Below the pieces are notes generated by a model that saw only the letters and a list, made by a program, of their open reading frames with translations, searched no databases and was not told the DNA's origin. Positions 8,134 through 14,003 of a stretch of DNA of 18,270 nt are shown here, piece by piece (positions within the stretch are counted from its first letter, which is position 1; every line of letters begins with the position of its first letter). The stretch is from Ruminococcus difficilis (GTDB lineage: Bacteria; Bacillota_A; Clostridia; Oscillospirales; Acutalibacteraceae), in NCBI RefSeq assembly GCF_016680995.1, contig NZ_JAEQMG010000027.1:1-18270 (forward strand), read 5' to 3'. Both the position numbers and the translations under genes were made by a program.

Positions 8134-8147
8134 TTAGCTAAAGCTAA
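8134..8147 (-). promoter_or_regulatory. Palindrome TTAGCT-AA-AGCTAA in the feo leader
   Basis: A perfect 6-bp inverted repeat around two bases lies between the main operator and the first feoA start. A GCTAAC word sits nearby at 8124-8129. It shares the TTAG/CTAA words of the DtxR-like operator and may be a secondary binding site. It could instead be a weak RNA hairpin in the leader. Inference. Confidence 0.4.
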
Positions 8148-8162
8148 CCTGAGAGCATTATT

Positions 8163-8189
8163 TTAGGTCAGGCAGTTAGCCTAACCTAA
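8163..8189 (-). promoter_or_regulatory. DtxR/IdeR-like operator of the feo operon
   Basis: On the minus strand 8189-8171 reads TTAGGTTAGGCTAACTGCC. This matches 15 of 19 positions of the classical DtxR/IdeR box TTAGGTTAGGCTAACCTAA. The whole 27 bases form an imperfect palindrome with 11-base arms (one mismatch), TTAGGTTAGGC pairing with GCCTGACCTAA around TAACT. It starts six bases after the -10 box and so covers the expected transcription start, as in an iron-dependent repressor site. The match is seen; binding by a DtxR-family protein is inferred, and no such regulator is encoded here. Confidence 0.75.
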
Positions 8190-8194
8190 CGTTT

Positions 8195-8223
8195 ATTATA
8201 TCAGCCGATTTGCGGTTTGTCAA
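8195..8223 (-). promoter_or_regulatory. Consensus promoter of the feo operon
   Basis: On the minus strand TTGACA (8223-8218), a 17-base spacer and TATAAT (8200-8195) are a perfect sigma-A promoter pointing at the first feoA. Such a strong promoter needs a repressor, which fits the DtxR-like palindrome directly downstream. Confidence 0.88.
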
Positions 8224-8246
8224 TACGTCGCCCGCATTTTCTTTTA

Positions 8247-8276
8247 TTGGACAAATTTTGGCTTTTGATGTATCAT
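8247..8276 (+). promoter_or_regulatory. Candidate promoter for the GIY-YIG gene
   Basis: TTGGAC (8247-8252) and TATCAT (8271-8276) are separated by 18 bases, 33 bases ahead of the start codon. It is back to back with the feo promoter, 23 bases apart. Confidence 0.5.
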
Positions 8277-8309
8277 CAATACAGAACGATGATAACGACA
8301 GGTGAACCT

Positions 8310-8579
8310 ATGGAACATCAAACCGAAAAGGGCAATTTTACTTATATTCTCCAATGCGGGGACGGCTCGCTGTACTGCGGCTGGACCAATGATCTCGAAA
8401 AGCGTCTTGCCGCTCACAACGCGGGCACTGCGTCCAAATACACCCGCTCGCGCCGCCCTGTCGAGCTGATCTACTTTGAAGAATTCGGGACAAAGCAGGA
8501 GGCGATGAGCAGGGAGTATCAGATCAAGCACCTGACAAGGCAGGAGAAACTCGCGCTGATCCGTCACGGCAAGGACTGA
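8310..8579 (+). CDS. GIY-YIG domain protein (UPF0213/YhbQ family)
   Basis: An 89-residue protein with one GIY-YIG nuclease domain. The family core is degenerate as YILQCGDGSLYCGWTNDLEKR. It is followed by HNAGTASKYTRSRRPVELIY and the C-terminal SREYQIKHLTRQEKLAL helix, which holds the conserved Glu. Members of this family are small stand-alone proteins. They are suspected of acting on DNA or RNA, but their physiological role is poorly defined. The start is the ATG at 8310, with AGGTGA five bases upstream; the open frame runs further 5' but without an initiation signal. It is a single gene, divergent from feo and convergent with the LysR gene. Confidence 0.88.
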   Translation: MEHQTEKGNFTYILQCGDGSLYCGWTNDLEKRLAAHNAGTASKYTRSRRPVELIYFEEFGTKQEAMSREYQIKHLTRQEKLALIRHGKD

Positions 8580-8594
8580 TTTGATATATGGAAA

Positions 8595-9479
8595 CTACTC
8601 CGTTTTGACAAAGGAGCAGCCGATCTGCGCCATGAACCTCTCCGCGATCGGGGTCATCGCCTGATACTTATTGCGGATCAGATAGAGCTTTGTTTCGAGC
8701 TTCGGCGAAAGCGGACGGAACACAAGCCCGCTCTGCTTTGACGTATTGATCAGCTTATCGAAGGTCAAAAGATAGCCCAGCCCCTCTTTGACGAACACAG
8801 ACGAGTTATACGCCAGACGGAATGAGCCTTCAAGATTCAGCTTGCTCATACGCTCCCCCGCCCATCGCGGGATATCGTTTTTCCATGACTGCTGAGAACA
8901 GAACAGCGGCAAACCGACAAGATCGTCCACGAGGACGGTCTTTTTCTTTGCCAAGGGACAGTCGGCGGGCATCACAACGCCCCAGACGTCCGCTTCGGGG
9001 AACTCGATATAGTCGTACTTTTTCTTGTCGGGCGTATCGCACAGCACGGCGAAATCGAGCAAGCCCTTGTCGAGCTTTTCGGTGACCTGCTCCGTGTCGC
9101 CGCTGGTGATGTGATAATTCAGCCTCGGGTAGAGGTTCTTGAGCGAGCGGATCGCGCGCGCCAGATAGCGGATCTGATAGGATTCGGCAAGCCCTAAGTA
9201 CAAGTCGCCGCCCGTGATATCGTCGAGGGAGAGGAACTCGCGCTCGATCTTGTCCGCCATCGTCACCAGATCCTCTGCCCTGTCGCGCAGGAGCATGCCC
9301 TCGTCCGTCAGCGAGATACTGAAGCTGTGGCGCTCAAAGAGCTTTTTGCCCAACTCGTCCTCCAGCGACCGCAGGGCTTTGGACAAGGTAGGCTGGGTCA
9401 CATGCAGCAGCTCCGCAGCCTTTGTCATGTTCTCCTCCCTCGCTACGGCGAGAAAATATCGAAGCGTTCTGATCTCCAT
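8595..9479 (-). CDS. LysR-family transcriptional regulator
   Basis: A 294-residue LysR-type regulator. The N-terminal winged helix-turn-helix is at residues 1-60, with the recognition region NMTKAAELLHVTQPTLSKAL (17-36) and LEDELGKKLFER after it. The rest is a two-lobe effector-binding domain (about 90-290). The start is the ATG at 9479, with AGGAGG five bases upstream; a TTG seven codons earlier lacks support. It is divergent from a small gene plus hydrolase operon and shares a short control region with it, the usual LysR arrangement. It therefore probably controls that operon and itself. The effector cannot be told from sequence. Confidence 0.93.
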   Translation of the reverse strand: MEIRTLRYFLAVAREENMTKAAELLHVTQPTLSKALRSLEDELGKKLFERHSFSISLTDEGMLLRDRAEDLVTMADKIEREFLSLDDITGGDLYLGLAESYQIRYLARAIRSLKNLYPRLNYHITSGDTEQVTEKLDKGLLDFAVLCDTPDKKKYDYIEFPEADVWGVVMPADCPLAKKKTVLVDDLVGLPLFCSQQSWKNDIPRWAGERMSKLNLEGSFRLAYNSSVFVKEGLGYLLTFDKLINTSKQSGLVFRPLSPKLETKLYLIRNKYQAMTPIAERFMAQIGCSFVKTE

Positions 9480-9486
9480 ATTGTCC

Positions 9487-9520
9487 TCCTGATATTCCAA
9501 AAAGTTATATCCTGATATTC
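9487..9520. repeat. 11-bp direct repeat in the lysR-operon control region
   Basis: TCCTGATATTC occurs at 9487-9497 and again at 9510-9520, 23 bases start to start. One copy overlaps the lysR ribosome binding site; the other lies just downstream of the lysR -10 box. They may be regulator binding sites or chance. Confidence 0.4.
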
Positions 9521-9549
9521 ATTATAACCATTAGCGCAATCAAAATCAA
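9521..9549 (-). promoter_or_regulatory. Promoter of the lysR gene
   Basis: On the minus strand TTGATT (9549-9544), a 17-base spacer and TATAAT (9526-9521) form a good promoter, 42 bases from the lysR start codon. Confidence 0.68.
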
Positions 9550-9560
9550 TATGGTAAGAT
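9531..9560 (+). promoter_or_regulatory. Candidate weak promoter of the hydrolase operon
   Basis: TAAGAT (9555-9560) is a plausible -10 box. An 18-base spacer leads back to a poor -35, TTAGCG (9531-9536). It overlaps the divergent lysR promoter. A weak -35 fits a promoter that needs a LysR-type activator. Confidence 0.4.
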
Positions 9561-9591
9561 AAAATCGTCAAGAAAGAGGACGGTGATATGG

Positions 9592-9810
9592 TTGAATGAA
9601 GATCTGACGGCGATACTGACCGACATCGGTCTTTCAAAGGACGAGATCAATTTAGCGCAGAAGCTGAGCGACGCGGGTCAAAATGAGGAACTGCAAAAGC
9701 GGCTGAGGCTGTGCCGATGCGATCTGATGGAAGAAATGCACATCACACAAAGAAAAGTTGACAACTTGGATTATTTGCTCAGACAATTCAAAGGAGGATC
9801 ATCATCATGA
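9592..9810 (+). CDS. Small conserved-looking protein ahead of the hydrolase
   Basis: About 72 residues, probably cytoplasmic, of no recognised function. The N-terminal half (NEDLTAILTDIGLSKDEIN) looks helical. The centre reads KRLRLCRCDLMEEMHITQRKVDNLDYLLRQF, a long charged helix with a CxC pair. It resembles the C-terminal coiled-coil helices of MerR-type regulators, but there is no DNA-binding domain. The stop overlaps the hydrolase ATG by four bases, so they are translationally coupled. The start is uncertain. TTG at 9592 is used here and GTG at 9583 is possible. The only ATG with ideal spacing from the GAGGA site (9588) opens a three-codon frame, one base out of register with this one. 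Confidence 0.65.
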   Translation: MNEDLTAILTDIGLSKDEINLAQKLSDAGQNEELQKRLRLCRCDLMEEMHITQRKVDNLDYLLRQFKGGSSS

Positions 9811-10799
9811 TGAAAACAGCAGATTTAGTTTTAACACAGGAATGGGACAAGACATTTGAGAAAAGCGACAAGGTCGATCACAGCAAGGTGACCTTTGTCA
9901 ACCGCTACGGCATCACCCTCGCGGCGGATATGTACGTTCCGAAGAACGCGGACGGCAAACTGCCCGCGATCGCGGTATGCGGTCCGTTCGGCGCGGTCAA
10001 GGAGCAGTGCTCGGGTCTGTACGCGCAGACGATGGCACAGAGAGGCTTTCTTACCATCGCGTTCGATCCGTCCTTTACGGGAGAGAGCGGCGGTACGCCG
10101 AGATACATGGCTTCTCCCGACATCAACACCGAGGACTTTCAGGCGGCGGTGGACTTTCTGTCCTGCTGTGACAAGGTCGACCCCGAGCGCATCGGTATCA
10201 TCGGTATCTGCGGCTGGGGCGGCATGGCGCTGAACGCGGCGGCGATCGACACCCGTATCAAGGCGACGGTCGCCTCCACCATGTACGATATGACCCGCGT
10301 GAACGCGAACGGCTACTTTGACTCTGAGAACAGTGAAGAACAGCGCCATGAGAAAAAGGTCGCGCTGAACAATACGAGGACCGAAGAATACAGAAAGGGC
10401 GCATACTCCCGCGGCGGCGGCTGTCTGCCGCTCCCCGTACCCGAGGACGTACCTTTCTTCGTCAAGGACTACAGCGAGTACTACAAGGGCAGAGCTTATC
10501 ATGAGCGTTCGCTCAACTCCAACGACGGCTGGAACACGATCGGCTGTCTGTCCTTTATGAATCAGCCGATCCTGCAATACTCTGACGAGATCCGCTCCGC
10601 CGTTCTGGTGATCCACGGCGAAAAGGCGCACTCCTGCTACTTTGGCAAGGACGCCTTTGAGAATATGACCAAGGACAGCAAATATGCCGACAACAAGGAG
10701 CTTCTGCTGATTCCCGACGCGGTACACACCGACCTGTACGACAACACGGACGTCATTCCCTTTGACAAGATGGAGGAATTCTTCTCAAAAATGGTATGA
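9807..10799 (+). CDS. Alpha/beta hydrolase, dienelactone-hydrolase-like, Cys nucleophile
   Basis: A 330-residue alpha/beta-hydrolase without a signal peptide, so cytoplasmic. The nucleophile elbow is GICGWGG (133-139) with C135 in place of the usual serine, as in dienelactone hydrolase. The likely catalytic His is H307 in PDAVHTDLYDN. The strand and acid-loop region VLVIHGEKAHSCYFG precedes it. The N-terminal part has GPFGAVKEQCSG, a likely oxyanion-hole region, and a long lid region (about 165-250). AGGAGG lies nine bases before the ATG. It follows the small gene with a four-base overlap and precedes two lipoprotein genes, divergent from lysR. The substrate is unknown; ester or lactone cleavage is inferred from the fold only. 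Confidence 0.87.
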   Translation: MMKTADLVLTQEWDKTFEKSDKVDHSKVTFVNRYGITLAADMYVPKNADGKLPAIAVCGPFGAVKEQCSGLYAQTMAQRGFLTIAFDPSFTGESGGTPRYMASPDINTEDFQAAVDFLSCCDKVDPERIGIIGICGWGGMALNAAAIDTRIKATVASTMYDMTRVNANGYFDSENSEEQRHEKKVALNNTRTEEYRKGAYSRGGGCLPLPVPEDVPFFVKDYSEYYKGRAYHERSLNSNDGWNTIGCLSFMNQPILQYSDEIRSAVLVIHGEKAHSCYFGKDAFENMTKDSKYADNKELLLIPDAVHTDLYDNTDVIPFDKMEEFFSKMV

Positions 10800-10827
10800 C
10801 CCCTTTCACCCACAAGGAGTGACTGAT

Positions 10828-11442
10828 ATGAAAAAACGACTCTGCCTGCTCTTAGCAGTCGCATTGACAGTTGTACTGACGGCGTGCGGCAATACGGCTG
10901 ACAAAGCGAAACCGACCGCAACCGTACAGGCAACACAACCGACCGTCAGCGCCACGCAAGCGCCGACAAAATCACCCGAAACACAGGAGATGACCGCCGT
11001 GACACAAGCACCGCAAACCGAACCGACTCCCATGGAGACCGCCGCGCCTGAGATAGCGACAGAGATCATTCAGGAAGAACCCGCGCCGGCAGGCGACCTG
11101 CAAATGCTGATCAACGGCACAGCCGTCGCGGTCGCGTGGGAGGATAACGCGGCAGTGGATACGCTCAAAGAGCTGTGTAACGGTCAGACGCTCACCATTG
11201 ATATGTCGATGTACGGCGGCTTTGAGCAGGTCGGCTCGATCGGCACACAGCTGCCGCGGGACGACGTCCAGACGACCACCGAAGCAGGCGATATCATGCT
11301 GTACGCGGGCGATCAGATGGTCGTGTTCTACGGCTCTAACTCATGGGCTTACACGCGACTGGGTCGTATCACCGACAAATCGCAGGCTCAGCTTTCCGAG
11401 CTGCTTTCGGGCGGCAACGTTACCATCACGCTCACTTACTGA
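10828..11442 (+). CDS. Cyclophilin-like fold lipoprotein
   Basis: A 204-residue lipoprotein. Its signal peptide MKKRLCLLLAVALTVVLTAC ends in the lipobox LTAC, with the lipidated cysteine at C20. A linker rich in Thr, Pro, Ala and Glu (about 22-88) holds it away from the membrane. The C-terminal domain (from about 90) reads INGTAVAVAWEDNAAVDTLK, then GGFEQVGSIGTQLPRDD, then AGDIMLYAGDQMVVFYGSN and YTRLGRITD. This is the pattern of the bacterial cyclophilin-like family (TM1367-like), related in fold to peptidyl-prolyl isomerases. Activity for this family is not established. The start is the ATG at 10828 with AAGGAG ahead. It lies 28 bases after the hydrolase and 16 before the esterase. Confidence 0.85.
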   Translation: MKKRLCLLLAVALTVVLTACGNTADKAKPTATVQATQPTVSATQAPTKSPETQEMTAVTQAPQTEPTPMETAAPEIATEIIQEEPAPAGDLQMLINGTAVAVAWEDNAAVDTLKELCNGQTLTIDMSMYGGFEQVGSIGTQLPRDDVQTTTEAGDIMLYAGDQMVVFYGSNSWAYTRLGRITDKSQAQLSELLSGGNVTITLTY

Positions 11443-11458
11443 TTCAACGGAGGACGAT

Positions 11459-12529
11459 ATGAAAAAACTGTTGACCGCTATCATCGCCATGCTGATGATC
11501 TCCGCGCTTATACTGACCGCTTGCTCGAATGCGAATGTTGCCGCTTCAAAAGATGAAGCGACGTCTGCCCTGTCTGCAACTTCCGCACCGTCCGCGACTT
11601 CCGCATCGTCCGCGACTTCCGCACCGTCCGCGACTTCCGCGCCGTCTGCGGCGACAGCGGAAACGGCGGCAAGCGCTGAGTCGATCTTCCGCGATCCTTA
11701 CGCAACCGAGAACCGCTACGATATCCCCGCCTCCATGTTTGAAAAGCAAAGCGGCGTCGATTACGGCAGGCTCGACAAGGACATGACCTACTATTCGACC
11801 GTCGCGGGCGACGATAAGCAGGTGAACGTCCTCCTGCCTGCGGGCTTTGACGAGAGCAGGGTCTATCCCGTGATGTACGTTGTTCACGGCTTTGACGCAA
11901 ACCACAACAGCCATGTCGGCACGGACTCTTATCTGACTCTGCTGTATGGCAATATGCTCAACGAGGGGCTGACGGTCCCGATGATCCTCGTCGGCATCGA
12001 TATGTATACCGATAAGCTCGCCGATAAAGAGGAAAAGACCTTTCGCGAGCTGAGATATATCTATGACAAGGTCATCGACGAGATCAAGATCGACCTCATG
12101 CCCTTTATCGAGCAGACCTATCCTGTCAGCACCGAGCGCAAGGATACCGCTGTAGCAGGCGTATCGGAGGGCGGCGCAAAGTCGCTGTGCATTGGCTTTA
12201 ACTGGCTCGATGAATTCGGCTGGATCGGCGGCTTCGCGCCCGACGCGAATGTTATCCCCACAGGCGACGATCCGTCCAACTACTGGTTTGACCCGTATAT
12301 GCAGGAATTCCCCCAACCGAACGAAAGCAACACGCCCTACTACGTCTACATGGCGGTAGGCAGCGAGGACCCGTGGAATATCGACTGCACCTTCCTCTAT
12401 CGCGACAAGCTCAACGAGATCGGCGTGAAAAATCAGACCGACTACGCGCAGGGCTACGGTCACGACAGCGAATTTTGGGGGCAGTGCTACTATAATTTTT
12501 TGGCAAAGGTATTCCAACCTGCCGACTGA
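11459..12529 (+). CDS. Esterase-like lipoprotein (esterase D / feruloyl-esterase fold)
   Basis: A 356-residue exported lipoprotein with the lipobox LTAC at C22. Next comes a low-complexity Ser/Ala/Thr linker made by an 18-bp tandem repeat (residues about 39-62). The catalytic domain has an alpha/beta fold: PVMYVVHGFDANHNSH carries the oxyanion-hole HGF, and the nucleophile elbow is GVSEGG with S236. H335 in GYGHDSEFW is the probable catalytic His, and an Asp in GSEDPWN is a candidate acid. This matches the putative-esterase family that includes bacterial feruloyl and carbohydrate esterases and enterochelin esterase. GGAGG lies five bases before the ATG. It is last in the likely operon that starts near 9583. 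The substrate, possibly an acyl group on a plant polysaccharide or small molecule, is not known. Confidence 0.88.
   Translation: MKKLLTAIIAMLMISALILTACSNANVAASKDEATSALSATSAPSATSASSATSAPSATSAPSAATAETAASAESIFRDPYATENRYDIPASMFEKQSGVDYGRLDKDMTYYSTVAGDDKQVNVLLPAGFDESRVYPVMYVVHGFDANHNSHVGTDSYLTLLYGNMLNEGLTVPMILVGIDMYTDKLADKEEKTFRELRYIYDKVIDEIKIDLMPFIEQTYPVSTERKDTAVAGVSEGGAKSLCIGFNWLDEFGWIGGFAPDANVIPTGDDPSNYWFDPYMQEFPQPNESNTPYYVYMAVGSEDPWNIDCTFLYRDKLNEIGVKNQTDYAQGYGHDSEFWGQCYYNFLAKVFQPAD
11573..11644 (+). repeat. Four tandem 18-bp repeats inside the esterase linker
   Basis: Four units of 18 bases based on TCCGCGACTTCCGCACCG encode SATSAP, SATSAS, SATSAP and SATSAP. The length is a multiple of three, so copy changes would keep the frame. 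It serves as a flexible cell-surface spacer. Confidence 0.9.
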
Positions 12530-12535
12530 ATGTGG

Positions 12536-12560
12536 TATAATAACCGTATCGGTTATTATA
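12536..12560 (+). other. AT-rich perfect hairpin
   Basis: TATAATAACC (12536-12545) pairs fully with GGTTATTATA (12551-12560) around GTATC, seven bases after the esterase stop. There is no T-run. It could be a weak terminator or 3' stabiliser, or a protein-binding palindrome. It also contains a TATAAT word. Confidence 0.55.
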
Positions 12561-12574
12561 CAGATTTATATGCC

Positions 12575-12605
12575 CGCCCGGTTTGTCGCTTTGCGACAAC
12601 GGGCG
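12575..12605 (+). other. GC-rich bulged hairpin between esterase and CMD-cupin genes
   Basis: CGCCCG (12575-12580) pairs with CGGGCG (12600-12605), and TTGTCGC (12583-12589) with GCGACAA (12593-12599). A two-base bulge and a TTT loop complete the 13-bp stem. No T-run follows, so it is not a standard terminator. With the AT-rich hairpin before it, it fills most of the 125-base gap. Confidence 0.6.
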
Positions 12606-12620
12606 ATGACTGATTATACT
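12591..12620 (+). promoter_or_regulatory. Candidate promoter for the CMD-cupin gene
   Basis: TTGCGA (12591-12596) and TATACT (12615-12620) are separated by 18 bases, 34 bases ahead of the start codon. The -35 lies within the arm of the GC-rich hairpin. Weak evidence. Confidence 0.35.
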
Positions 12621-12654
12621 GTCAAAACAATCTGATGACAAAGGAGATAATCAT

Positions 12655-13410
12655 ATGAGTGAAAAGATCAAACAGACCGCGGGCAGAGATCAGCTCGGCG
12701 AATTCGCGCCGATGTTCGCCCGCCTCAACGACGACGTGCTGTTCGGAGAAGTATGGAACGAGGAGGCGATCAGCGTCAAGACCAAGTGCATCATTACCGT
12801 CGTATCGCTGATGGCGTCGGGCATCACCGACTCGTCCCTGGTATACCACCTGCAGAACGCGAAGAACAACGGCGTGACCAGAGAGGAGATCGCCGCCATC
12901 ATCACCCACGCCACCATGTATGTCGGCTGGCCGAAGGGCTGGGCGGTGTTCAGGCTGGCAAAGGACGTATGGAACGAGGAAACACCCGCCTTGAGCGACA
13001 AGGATAGATTCCAGAAAGAAATATTCTTCCCCATCGGCGAAGAAAATCCCTACGGTCAGTACTTTGTCGGTCAGAGCTATCTTGCGCCGCTGTCAAGCGA
13101 GCAGGTGCCGATGTTCAACGTCACCTTTGAGCCCTCCTGCCGCAACAACTGGCATATCCACCACGCGACACAGGGAGGCGGTCAGATGCTCGTCTGTATC
13201 GGCGGACAAGGCTGGTATCAGGAAGAGGGCAAGGAAGCGGTCGCCCTGCGCGAAGGCTCCATCGTCAATATCCCGCCGAACGTCAAGCACTGGCACGGCG
13301 CGGCAAAGGACAGCTGGTTTGCTCACTTAGCGCTGGAGATTGCGGGCGAGAACGCCTCTACCGAATGGTGCGAAGCGGTATCCGACGACGATTATCTCAG
13401 CTTGGAGTAA
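12655..13410 (+). CDS. Carboxymuconolactone decarboxylase-like / cupin fusion protein
   Basis: A 251-residue cytoplasmic protein of two fused domains. Residues about 15-105 are a carboxymuconolactone-decarboxylase-like helical domain (WNEEAISVKTKCIITVVSLM, then GVTREEIAAIITHATMYVGW). It lacks the CxxC of the peroxidase AhpD branch, so a thiol peroxidase role is unlikely. Residues about 145-235 are a cupin barrel. Its candidate metal ligands are H167 and H169 in NNWHIHHATQGGGQ, and H212 and H214 in IPPNVKHWHGA. AAGGAG precedes the ATG. It lies 125 bases after the esterase gene and is followed by a terminator. Such fusions occur in gut Clostridia and Bacteroidetes near LysR regulators and cyclophilin-like proteins. 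The reaction is unknown. Confidence 0.88.
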   Translation: MSEKIKQTAGRDQLGEFAPMFARLNDDVLFGEVWNEEAISVKTKCIITVVSLMASGITDSSLVYHLQNAKNNGVTREEIAAIITHATMYVGWPKGWAVFRLAKDVWNEETPALSDKDRFQKEIFFPIGEENPYGQYFVGQSYLAPLSSEQVPMFNVTFEPSCRNNWHIHHATQGGGQMLVCIGGQGWYQEEGKEAVALREGSIVNIPPNVKHWHGAAKDSWFAHLALEIAGENASTEWCEAVSDDDYLSLE

Positions 13411-13448
13411 TAGCGACGAGTCTATAATAATCATTTTCACATGAAAAT

Positions 13449-13490
13449 TCCCACCGATTGAGCTGAACTCTATCGGTGGGATTCTTTTAT
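13449..13490. terminator. Terminator between the convergent CMD-cupin gene and xdh operon
   Basis: TCCCACCGAT (13449-13458) pairs with ATCGGTGGGA (13472-13481) around a 13-base loop. TTCTTTTAT follows on the plus strand, and AATTTTC follows the stem on the minus strand. It can serve both convergent transcripts, more strongly the plus one. Confidence 0.78.
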
Positions 13491-13508
13491 CTGTTATTGA
13501 TTGGTTTT

Positions 13509-14003
13509 TTAAAAATCGATCGGCTTGCCCAGTCGTTGATACATCGTCTTTTTCACGGCGCGGAGGATATTCTCATAGCCCGTGCAGCGGCACAGATGGC
13601 CTGAGAGCAGCTTTCTCAGCTCCTCGTCCGTATACAGCGTGTTCGCGTTCAATATCTCGACTGCCGTCATGATGAAGCCGGGAGTGCAGAAGCCGCACTG
13701 GATCGCCGTTTCGTCGATGAACGCCTGCTGGATATCCGACAGCTCGCCGTTCGGACCCGCTAAACCCTCGAGGGTCAGGATATGCTTTCCCTCCGCCCAT
13801 ACGGCGAGGTAAATACAGGAGTTGAACGCCTCGCCGTCGATCAGGACGTTGCAGGCACCGCATTCGCCGACCTCACAGCCCTTTTTGACGGAGGTGAGGT
13901 GATACTCGTTTCTCAGCATATCGGTCAGGGACGCGCAAACGTCCACGACCTTTTCGACGTCCTTGCCGTTGATGTTGCAGTGTACTACTTTATACTGACT
14001 CAT
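13509..14003 (-). CDS. xdhC: Xanthine-dehydrogenase-type [2Fe-2S] subunit
   Basis: The 164-residue iron-sulfur subunit of a three-subunit molybdenum hydroxylase passes electrons from the molybdenum site to FAD. The N-terminal plant-ferredoxin-like domain binds one [2Fe-2S] cluster through C43, C48, C51 and C63 (CEVGECGAC plus a later Cys). The helical C-terminal domain binds the other through C103, C106, C138 and C140 (CGFCTPGF and CRCTGY). All eight ligands are present. GGAGGT precedes the ATG at 14003, which overlaps the FAD-subunit stop by four bases. It is last in the operon, as in E. coli xdhABC. The symbol follows that enzyme; the exact substrate is not proven. Confidence 0.92.
   Translation of the reverse strand: MSQYKVVHCNINGKDVEKVVDVCASLTDMLRNEYHLTSVKKGCEVGECGACNVLIDGEAFNSCIYLAVWAEGKHILTLEGLAGPNGELSDIQQAFIDETAIQCGFCTPGFIMTAVEILNANTLYTDEELRKLLSGHLCRCTGYENILRAVKKTMYQRLGKPIDF

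Noticed and set aside
8217..8309. N-terminal extension of the GIY-YIG protein
   Set aside because: It would run through the candidate promoter and has no ribosome binding site; ATG 8310 has AGGTGA in front.
9831..10727. A 298-codon frame antisense to the alpha/beta hydrolase
   Set aside because: Mirror frame of a gene with clear catalytic motifs and a strong ribosome binding site.
11573..11644. Possible CRISPR-like array
   Set aside because: The units are directly adjacent with no spacers and encode an in-frame protein linker.
11546..12517. A 323-codon minus-strand frame with an Arg/Gly/Cys-rich repeat end
   Set aside because: It is the reverse reading of the esterase, and its repeat is only the complement of the 18-bp linker repeat.
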